Positions 1 to 4,904 of a DNA stretch of 9,599 bases are shown here, piece by piece; within the stretch, counting starts at the first letter, position 1, and the number at the start of each line of letters is the position of its first letter. Source of the stretch: Oligoflexia bacterium (GTDB taxonomy: Bacteria > Bdellovibrionota > UBA1018); the NCBI GenBank assembly GCA_903858195.1, contig CAIOHW010000161.1, forward strand, positions 1 through 9,599. The letters are read 5' to 3'. The notes beneath the pieces are model-generated. The model ran no database searches. It saw only the letters and a program-made list of their open reading frames with translations, and was not told the origin of the DNA. Made by a program: the position numbers and the translations under genes.

Positions 1-226
1 CGTATTCGGCATCGAGATCGGGATAGGCCTCGCGCACGACCTCGGCAATGCCCACCACCTGGCGCTCGCCGCCCGAGTGGTAGATCAGGGCCTGATCCCC
101 CGTTTTCATCTGGCGCAGGTAGTTTCGGGCCTGGAAGTTCCGGATGTGGTCCCAGTTGGTTCTGCGGTCTTTTTGCAGCTGGTCGATGGAATAGACTTCA
201 GGTTCGGATTTGAGGAGCCACGGCAT
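1..226 (-). CDS. EVE-domain protein (N-terminal 75 residues; runs off left edge)
   Basis: The first 75 residues are visible, beginning MPWLLKSEPEVYSIDQL, and the reading frame is still open at position 1. The opening W-L-x-K-S-E-P, the following NWDxIRNFQARNYLR and the segment around GDQALIYHSGGERQVVGIAEV match the EVE domain family (thymocyte nuclear protein 1 / PUA-like fold). Family members are about 140-160 residues, so roughly half is missing. EVE proteins are small soluble proteins thought to bind modified nucleobases in DNA or RNA; the bacterial role is not settled. The ATG at 226-224 is chosen because the family typically starts exactly here. No Shine-Dalgarno is visible, but the stop codon of the small upstream gene lies only 3 nt away, so translational coupling is likely. 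The family assignment is strong; any cellular function is inference. Confidence 0.88.
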   Translation of the reverse strand, partial: MPWLLKSEPEVYSIDQLQKDRRTNWDHIRNFQARNYLRQMKTGDQALIYHSGGERQVVGIAEVVREAYPDLDAEY

Positions 227-229
227 GGC

Positions 230-451
230 TCAGTGCTTAAACCGCGCCGAGTGGCGTTGCAATGGGTCTCGGGGCAAGGGGTCTGCGGTGAGCTGGGCAG
301 GGCCGCGTACGGACCTGGCCTCGACCGGGGGGGAGGATTGCTGCAGGGCCATGACGGCCAGCACGACTCCCACTCCGAGGGTCCACCAAACCTGAGCCTG
401 ACGGGTCCTGTCCTCGTCCATCAGCCTCTTTTTGCGTCTTGGCTTGCCCAT
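230..451 (-). CDS. Small single-pass membrane protein, function unknown (73 aa)
   Basis: I do not recognise a family. The 73-residue product has a strongly basic start (KPRRKKR, residues 3-9), a charged stretch, and one hydrophobic segment (about residues 21-37, VWWTLGVGVVLAVMAL). A proline- and arginine-rich tail of about 36 residues follows. The basic N-terminus predicts an N-in, C-out orientation. The TGA stop is 3 nt before the ATG of the EVE gene, which has no visible ribosome binding site of its own; this spacing is the main argument that the frame is translated. A second in-frame ATG at residue 11 follows AAGAGG and could be the true start. Upstream, a weak sigma70-like pair (TTGTCG at 491-486, 17 nt, TACTCT at 468-463, minus strand) would give a very short leader. 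It could still be a chance frame in GC-rich DNA. Confidence 0.5.
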   Translation of the reverse strand: MGKPRRKKRLMDEDRTRQAQVWWTLGVGVVLAVMALQQSSPPVEARSVRGPAQLTADPLPRDPLQRHSARFKH

Positions 452-494
452 CTCTGATACTAGAGTACGAAACGCAGCCGCCGGCCGACAACTG

Positions 495-508
495 TGTCAC
501 GGGTGACA
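495..508. promoter_or_regulatory. Inverted repeat TGTCAC-gg-GTGACA (candidate operator)
   Basis: Two perfect 6-bp arms flank a 2-bp spacer. The right arm, GTGACA (503-508), is also the best -35-like hexamer for the CDF gene (5 of 6 matches to TTGACA), so a protein bound here would compete with RNA polymerase. The repeat is seen directly; the operator function is inferred. I cannot assign it to a regulator family. Confidence 0.4.
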
Positions 509-530
509 GCTTCAATTTATTCGTTATTAC
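503..530 (+). promoter_or_regulatory. Candidate sigma70-type promoter for the CDF transporter gene
   Basis: A -35-like GTGACA (503-508) is separated by 16 nt from a -10-like TATTAC (525-530, 4 of 6 matches to TATAAT). Transcription would start near 536-538, giving a leader of about 80 nt before the ATG at 620. Each element overlaps an inverted repeat, and the predicted start falls in the centre of the 18-bp palindrome. The match is moderate and the organism's sigma-factor preferences are unknown. Confidence 0.35.
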
Positions 531-533
531 GAA
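520..533. promoter_or_regulatory. Inverted repeat TTCGT-tatt-ACGAA overlapping the -10 element
   Basis: Perfect 5-bp arms lie around a 4-bp AT-rich centre. The right arm (ACGAA, 529-533) is shared with the 18-bp palindrome at 529-546. The two repeat centres (526.5 and 537.5) are 11 bp apart, about one helical turn, so two dimers could sit on the same face of the DNA or compete for the shared half-site. The repeat covers the proposed -10 hexamer. Operator function is inferred. Confidence 0.4.
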
Positions 534-546
534 CCCATGGGTTCGT
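529..546. promoter_or_regulatory. Perfect 18-bp palindrome ACGAACCCATGGGTTCGT (candidate operator)
   Basis: This is a perfect palindrome with no mismatch and no spacer, lying 74 bp upstream of the CDF start codon and close to the predicted transcription start. A perfect 18-bp palindrome is unlikely by chance in a 168-bp gap and is typical of a dimeric repressor site. With the repeat at 520-533 it makes a series of three alternating half-sites: TTCGT, ACGAA, TTCGT. Which regulator family binds it cannot be told from the sequence. Confidence 0.5.
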
Positions 547-619
547 CCCCGCGCGCGTCTCAGACCGCCTTGACGTAAACTTTGGAAATTTCTGGCGAGT
601 TCGCGCAGAATCAGGGCCC

Positions 620-1537
620 ATGGGGCACGATCACGATCACCATCACCATCATCATCATCATGACCCTGCACACGACTCGGCACACCAAGGCCTGCGTGCA
701 GCGCTCGCCGTCACGGCAGCCTTTTTTCTCGTGGAGGCGGTCGGGGGCTGGGTCGCCAACAGCCTTGCACTGCTCTCGGATGCGGGCCACATGCTGACGG
801 ATATGGGCGGGCTTTTGCTCGCATTGTTTGCAAGCTGGATTGCCCGCAGACCGGCCACCCGGACACTCACTTTCGGATACCACCGCGCTGAGATCCTGGG
901 GGCCCTGGCATCGGGTCTCCTGATCTGGGCCCTGGCCGGGATCCTCGTCTACGAGGCAGTGGGCAGGCTCGGGTCGCCTTCGCCGGTCGAGGGCGGCTGG
1001 GTCATGGGCGTTGCGTTCCTGGGTCTTTTGGCCAACGCGGCGAGCCTGAAATTTCTGCACCGTCACCAGCACGACCACCTCAATGTCCGTGGAGCTTACC
1101 TGCATGTCCTGGCGGATCTTGCCGGAAGCGTGGGAGCGCTCGTGTCCGGGGGCCTGGTCTACTGGAAGGGCTGGCTCTGGGCTGATCCCGCCATGACCCT
1201 TTTTCTTGCGGCACTCATGCTGGGAGGCTCCTGGTCGCTGATCCGGGATTCGGTGGCCGTGCTCATGGAGAGCACTCCTGCCGGGATCGACGCTGAGGCG
1301 GTCAAAGGCGAACTGGCCGGCCTACCTGGGGTCAGCGAGGTCCATGACCTGCACATCTGGTCGGTGGGAAGCGGTCGCCGGGCACTGAGCGTTCACCTGA
1401 TCTCCGGGCAGGGCGAGGACCTGCTTCGCGCCGCAAATGAGCTGCTCGAGCGGCGTTTTGCGATCGCTCATACGACCATCCAAGTCGAGCACCCGGACCG
1501 ATTCCAGTCGAGCCGTTGCTACGATTGCCATCACTGA
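620..1537 (+). CDS. Cation diffusion facilitator (CDF) transporter, CzcD/ZitB-like zinc-type exporter
   Basis: A 305-residue inner-membrane protein of the CDF family, which exports Zn2+ and related divalent metals from the cytoplasm using the proton gradient. The family's metal-site motifs are present: D54-x-x-H57-x-x-x-D61 in the second membrane helix (SDAGHMLTD) and H162-x-x-x-D166 in the fifth (HVLADLAGS). FGYHRAE (86-91) and the cytoplasmic C-terminal domain with HDLHIWSVGSG (242-252) are also typical. The N-terminus has eight consecutive histidines (7-14), and a second His cluster, HRHQHDH (147-153), lies in the loop between helices 4 and 5, as in ZitB/ZnT types. The protein ends CYDCHH, a possible extra metal site. 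The frame is open back to a GTG at 494, but ATG 620 is preferred: AGGG lies 3 nt upstream, the length fits the family, and the extension would cross the operator region. The stop overlaps that of the convergent operon. Zinc specificity is inferred. Confidence 0.95.
   Translation: MGHDHDHHHHHHHHDPAHDSAHQGLRAALAVTAAFFLVEAVGGWVANSLALLSDAGHMLTDMGGLLLALFASWIARRPATRTLTFGYHRAEILGALASGLLIWALAGILVYEAVGRLGSPSPVEGGWVMGVAFLGLLANAASLKFLHRHQHDHLNVRGAYLHVLADLAGSVGALVSGGLVYWKGWLWADPAMTLFLAALMLGGSWSLIRDSVAVLMESTPAGIDAEAVKGELAGLPGVSEVHDLHIWSVGSGRRALSVHLISGQGEDLLRAANELLERRFAIAHTTIQVEHPDRFQSSRCYDCHH
638..661 (+). repeat. CAC/CAT trinucleotide run encoding eight histidines
   Basis: The codons run CAC CAT CAC CAT CAT CAT CAT CAT, immediately after a GGGCACGATCACGAT stretch that adds two more His-Asp pairs. 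The last five CAT units form a perfect 15-bp microsatellite. Loss or gain of whole units would keep the frame and change only the number of metal-binding histidines at the CDF N-terminus. Confidence 0.8.
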
Positions 1538-2955
1538 CCGATTTTCTTCTCGATCTCGCTGCCCACTTCTTCAAGGTCCTCGCCGATCTCCGATGGGAGA
1601 TCCCTCAGCGTATCGATGACCTGTCCGGGGCTGAAGTTGCGCACCTTTTCACCGAGCTTGCGCGGAAGCTCCCGGCCGATCTGCATGGGGTCGAGCACGG
1701 GCTGGGCATTTCGCGCGGAGCTTCGCTCGCGGATCATGGGCGGCAGTCCCTCGTCCGACTGGTAGAGCATCCGAGGGAGGAAACCGCGGGGCGGGGGATT
1801 GGGAATGGGGGGGATCAGATTGAGCTTCTTCATGACGACGATCGGGTCGACACCGACCGTGGCAAGCAGGTTTCGATACCCGGTGGCGAGATCAAAGCCC
1901 ACGCCGAAGTTCATGAACGACCACTTGAGTTCTGCTCCGCCCGTGCCGTGAAGCCGCGAGCTTGTGCCTTCGATGCGCGCGGGCTCGAGGTAAGTGCCGC
2001 CAAATGCGGTGGCCCGCATCGACTTGAAGTCTCCGAGGATGTAGGCCGCTCCCAGGCGGGGTTCGATCGTTGTGACTTCGCCCACGGATCGTGACTCGTC
2101 CGAGAGCAGTGCAGAGGTCGGGGTCGCGCCTGCCAGGTGCAGGGTGAAGTCGGCGCGAAAGATGCGGTTGGGGATGAATCCGATGCCGATGCCCCCCTTG
2201 AGGGGAGAGCGTGCAGGCTGGGTGAGGCCCGGGAGCACATCGAACGCAGAAGGCGAGCCACCCCCCGTGTAGTGCATCGGCGAGCTCAGCGCCGCCCCCA
2301 GAAAGAGCCGGTGCGGGAGGCGGTAGAGGCCTCCCACGGTCACGCCGAGCGAATACGAATGCGCACCCCAGTTGAGCCACGGGTTCGAAGCGGTGCCCAT
2401 CGTGCGCGAGAAGTCGCCAAAACGGAGCTGGGCGCCCAGGGCAAGGCGCTCATCCAGAAACCTCCGGGCGGCACCAAAGCGGTACTCTCGCACGAACAGG
2501 TCGATGTTCTGGGGTTCGGAGAAGCCTCCCACCCCATCCGGAATGCGGTAAAACTGGCCCTCGCCCCAGGTGTTGACCGCACTGATGCCGAAGGCCCACT
2601 CACGAAACTGGAGCCCGGCGCCGATGCTGGCCGCCTGGATCGCCGCCTCGACAGACTGGAGGTTGGAGTCGCGAACCCGGTTGGCGCTCGCGTAGGTCTG
2701 CCCCACGGGCATGGTGAGGGCAAGGCCTGCCGGGTTCTCGCCTGCGGCAGCAAACGGATCTCCAAGCCCGAGGGTCGCGCCCGCCATTCCGACCGTGCGA
2801 AGATTGCCGCGCGTCGTCGCCGAATAGGCCGAGTAGCCCTGGGTTCGCGACGAATAGGGCAGGGTGGAGACGATCGTGCGGTCTGCGGCGCGTGCGGTTC
2901 CCGAGAGGGCCAATAGGCAAGGGAGGAATGCTGGAGAGATCCGGCGCACGAGCAT
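1531..2955 (-). CDS. Outer-membrane beta-barrel protein, OmpP1/FadL- or PorV-like, with long C-terminal tail
   Basis: A 474-residue secreted protein with a signal peptide (basic MLVRR, hydrophobic core, probable cleavage after ARA at 21-23). The mature N-terminus contains TVGMAGATLGLGDPFAAAGENPAGLAL (54-80), which resembles the G-M-G-A-x-x-A-x-x-x-D...NPAGLA segment of FadL/OmpP1 and PorV-type barrels. Alternating amphipathic strands rich in Gly, Phe, Tyr and Trp continue to about residue 375. From 381 the character changes: a proline-rich linker (IPPIPNPPPRG), then charged, probably helical segments ending GSEIEKKIGQ, rather than the usual terminal aromatic strand. The ATG is chosen because it overlaps the permease stop (TAATG), has GGGAG just upstream and yields the signal peptide; the frame is open further upstream without sense. 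As last gene of the operon after an ABC exporter, it may serve as outer-membrane partner. Barrel class is moderately sure; the transported molecule is unknown. Confidence 0.75.
   Translation of the reverse strand: MLVRRISPAFLPCLLALSGTARAADRTIVSTLPYSSRTQGYSAYSATTRGNLRTVGMAGATLGLGDPFAAAGENPAGLALTMPVGQTYASANRVRDSNLQSVEAAIQAASIGAGLQFREWAFGISAVNTWGEGQFYRIPDGVGGFSEPQNIDLFVREYRFGAARRFLDERLALGAQLRFGDFSRTMGTASNPWLNWGAHSYSLGVTVGGLYRLPHRLFLGAALSSPMHYTGGGSPSAFDVLPGLTQPARSPLKGGIGIGFIPNRIFRADFTLHLAGATPTSALLSDESRSVGEVTTIEPRLGAAYILGDFKSMRATAFGGTYLEPARIEGTSSRLHGTGGAELKWSFMNFGVGFDLATGYRNLLATVGVDPIVVMKKLNLIPPIPNPPPRGFLPRMLYQSDEGLPPMIRERSSARNAQPVLDPMQIGRELPRKLGEKVRNFSPGQVIDTLRDLPSEIGEDLEEVGSEIEKKIGQ
1585..1602. 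terminator. Hairpin GATCTCC-4 nt-GGAGATC downstream of the CDF gene (weak candidate)
   Basis: Perfect 7-bp arms with a 4-nt loop lie 47 nt past the CDF stop codon, inside the 3' part of the convergent outer-membrane protein gene. There is no T-run on either side, so it is not a standard intrinsic terminator. It is the only hairpin I noticed near the end of the CDF transcript and might mark or stabilise its 3' end. It may equally be a coincidence of the coding sequence for DLPSEIGED. Confidence 0.2.
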
Positions 2956-3977
2956 TACTCCCAGCGAAAGCTCCACGCACCCAGTGCAACAAATACGGCG
3001 GTCAGTGCCCCCAGGGTCCAGAGCTGCGGTGATACCTGCGCCAGCGTCGCTCCCTCGGTCATGATCGCGCGAGCGGCATCGATGACATGGGTGAGTGGAA
3101 AGACCTGAGCCACGGCCCGCACCCACGGATGTGCTCCATCGAGCGAGAACCAGACGCCCGAAAGAAAGATCATCGGCCAGCTGAGCAGGTTCAGGAGCCC
3201 GCCTGCGAACTCCTCGCTTGAGATGCGTGCGGCCACCAGGAGTCCGAGCGCGATCAGGCAGAGCGCGCCCAGAACGAGCACGACAGCGAGATCGAGGTAG
3301 GAACCCTGCATCCGGAAACGGATGAGCGCGTGCGAGCCTGCGTAGACGATCGTGGAGACACTGACGAGCAGCACGAGGCGGGAAGCCATTTGCGCAATCA
3401 GGAACTCTGCAGCCGTGAGCGGAGTGGCTTTGAGGCGCTTGAGCACTCCCGTCTTGCGGTAGCGAACGATCGTGTAGCCCACGCCAAAAAGGGCGCTAAA
3501 CATCATGTTCATGGCCAGCAGGCCCGAGATCAGCCAGTCCACGTAGCGGATGGGCTCGCCCTGAATGGGCTCGCGTGGCAGGGCGGGGGTGCTCGCCAGC
3601 AGGAGTTTCTCGACGATCTGCCCCTTGGGCGAAGTGGGATTGACCCAGTAGCGCGACGAAGACCAGAGCAGGTCATACCCGTGGCGCGCCACCTGCCTGC
3701 GGGCCTGCGGCTCTTCGGTACCCGGGATGGCCACCCACTGGATCTGGGGCGTGGTGAGGAAGGGTTCGGTGGGCCGGAGCTGCTCAAGGGTGCGATCAGC
3801 CGGAAGGAGCACGCCCACCTTGAAGAGCGACTGCTCTCCGCCGGAAAAGGCATAGGCAAAGCCCACGACCACGAGGATGGGAAACAGGAAGTTCCAGGCC
3901 ATGGCCGAACGGTCACGGACGAACTCACGATTTCGGGCGCTCCAGGCTGCAAGAATTCTTTCCAGGCGCCGTTTCAT
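2955..3977 (-). CDS. ABC-2 type transporter permease
   Basis: A 340-residue inner-membrane protein with the ABC-2 layout: one membrane helix near residues 28-44, a periplasmic domain of about 100 residues (45-147), then five helices (about 148-170, 198-214, 229-249, 258-278 and 319-337). The cytoplasmic loop RYRKTGVLKRLKATPL (172-187) is the conserved segment that contacts the ATPase, and FPLTHVIDAAR (293-303) is also typical. The large first loop places it with the YbhS/YbhR-like branch (ABC2_membrane_3 type) rather than the loop-poor polysaccharide exporters. The start overlaps the ATPase stop as ATGA, so the two are translationally coupled. With a single permease gene, a homodimer is expected. 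The direction is presumably export; the substrate cannot be read from the sequence. Confidence 0.9.
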   Translation of the reverse strand: MKRRLERILAAWSARNREFVRDRSAMAWNFLFPILVVVGFAYAFSGGEQSLFKVGVLLPADRTLEQLRPTEPFLTTPQIQWVAIPGTEEPQARRQVARHGYDLLWSSSRYWVNPTSPKGQIVEKLLLASTPALPREPIQGEPIRYVDWLISGLLAMNMMFSALFGVGYTIVRYRKTGVLKRLKATPLTAAEFLIAQMASRLVLLVSVSTIVYAGSHALIRFRMQGSYLDLAVVLVLGALCLIALGLLVAARISSEEFAGGLLNLLSWPMIFLSGVWFSLDGAHPWVRAVAQVFPLTHVIDAARAIMTEGATLAQVSPQLWTLGALTAVFVALGAWSFRWE

Positions 3978-4894
3978 GCGCGAAGCCCCTTTCCGGTGAG
4001 TGCAAGGAACAGATCTTCGAGCGTCTGTTCGCGGATGCGAATGCGTTGCAGGGGCACTCCCGCATCGATGAACGCACGCAGCGTGCGGTCAACCGAGGTG
4101 GTCTGGATCTCAAGGAGCCCCTCGCGGATCGGGACCGGCGCCAGATCACTCAAAAGATTCGAGAGCTTTCCCGCCCCAATCTCATAGTCCGAAGCCGGCA
4201 GGACGACGGCCACGGCATCGAAGTGCGCCTTGAGCAGGCTTGCGGGGCTTCCCTGCGCGATGATCCTGCCCTGATCCATGATGGCGATTTCGTCGCAAAG
4301 CTCGTAGGCCTCTTCCATGTAGTGCGTGGTCAGGAGCACGGTCGTGCCTGCCGCCTTGATCTCGCGAACGAGTTCCCAGAAGTTTCGCCTCGCCTGCGGG
4401 TCAAGTCCGGTGGTCGGTTCGTCTAGAAACAGGAGCCTCGGGCGGTTGACGAGCGCCACTGCAAGCAGCACGCGCTGGCGCTGTCCGCCCGAAAGCAGAT
4501 GGGTGTCGCGATCGAGAAAGTCAGAGAGCCTGCAGCGCTCGACGAGTTCTTCGATCGGGGCGTGCGACTCGTAGAGTCCTGCAAAGAACCGCAACACTTC
4601 GCGAACCGTCAGGTAGTCGGGGAGCGCCGTGTGCTGGAACTGGATTCCGCAGTGTTGCCTTGAGAGCTTGCCCAGCGGAGCCCCCTCAAAGAGCACTTCG
4701 CCCGAGTCGGGGGCCGAGATGCCCTCGAGCATTTCGATCGTGGTCGTCTTGCCTGCGCCGTTCGGGCCCAGGAGCCCGAAGCAGCGACCGCGCTCGATCG
4801 CAAGCGATACACCGCGCACGGCATGGACCTGGGCCGGGCCTGGGCGGCCGAATCGCTTGTGGAGATCACGGGCTTCGAGCTGGGGGGTGGGCAT
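3974..4894 (-). CDS. ABC transporter ATP-binding protein (exporter type)
   Basis: A 306-residue cytoplasmic ATPase with all nucleotide-binding motifs: Walker A GPNGAGKTT (43-51), Q-loop Gln near 87, signature LSGGQRQR (134-141), Walker B LLFLDEP (154-160) and H-loop His191 (TTHYMEEA). The first 220 residues are the ABC domain. The last 80 or so resemble the DUF4162-like C-terminal extension of DrrA/CcmA/YbhF-type export ATPases (FIDAGVPLQRIRIREQTLEDLFLALTG is characteristic). It powers the permease encoded directly downstream, which it overlaps by 4 nt (ATGA). Its ATG lies 10 nt after the transglutaminase stop, without a clear Shine-Dalgarno. The family is certain; the substrate is unknown. 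Confidence 0.95.
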   Translation of the reverse strand: MPTPQLEARDLHKRFGRPGPAQVHAVRGVSLAIERGRCFGLLGPNGAGKTTTIEMLEGISAPDSGEVLFEGAPLGKLSRQHCGIQFQHTALPDYLTVREVLRFFAGLYESHAPIEELVERCRLSDFLDRDTHLLSGGQRQRVLLAVALVNRPRLLFLDEPTTGLDPQARRNFWELVREIKAAGTTVLLTTHYMEEAYELCDEIAIMDQGRIIAQGSPASLLKAHFDAVAVVLPASDYEIGAGKLSNLLSDLAPVPIREGLLEIQTTSVDRTLRAFIDAGVPLQRIRIREQTLEDLFLALTGKGLRA

Positions 4895-4904
4895 GGCTCA
4901 GAGT

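Larger units (their letters stand above)
452..619. promoter_or_regulatory. Divergent intergenic control region with clustered inverted repeats
   Basis: This 168-bp gap separates the leftward small gene and EVE pair from the rightward CDF transporter gene. It is locally AT-richer around 511-530 and holds three inverted repeats listed separately (495-508, 520-533, 529-546) plus a candidate rightward promoter. A TTGACG at 570-575 looks like a -35 box, but nothing resembling a -10 follows at the right distance. The position and the palindromes make this the obvious place for metal-responsive or other transcription-factor control of the CDF gene, and perhaps of both divergent units. No regulator gene lies in the window. 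Confidence 0.6.

Noticed and set aside
570..575. TTGACG as the -35 box of the CDF promoter
   Set aside because: No -10-like hexamer occurs 15-19 nt downstream (the region reads TCTGGCGAGT), so the GTGACA/TATTAC pair was preferred.
537..578. 13-codon upstream ORF (ATG in the centre of the 18-bp palindrome, stop TAA at 576-578) that could act as a leader peptide
   Set aside because: No ribosome binding site, no regulatory codon run, and the ATG is a by-product of the CCCATGGG palindrome core.
494..619. N-terminal extension of the CDF gene from a GTG at 494
   Set aside because: It would add 42 residues with no family similarity and cover the operator palindromes and promoter. The ATG at 620 has an AGGG ribosome binding site and starts the typical His-rich head.
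237..683. Minus-strand 148-codon frame spanning the divergent intergenic region
   Set aside because: It crosses the CDF start, the promoter region and the small membrane-protein gene, and its sequence is unstructured Arg/Gly/Asp-rich.
1520..1534. C-x-x-C-H at the CDF C-terminus as a haem-binding site
   Set aside because: The C-terminal domain of CDF proteins is cytoplasmic, where c-type haem is not attached. A metal site is the more sensible reading.
2956..3126. Upstream extension of the barrel-protein frame into the permease gene
   Set aside because: The extra 57 residues overlap the permease C-terminus and would bury the clear signal peptide inside the protein. The TAATG-coupled ATG at 2955 fits better.
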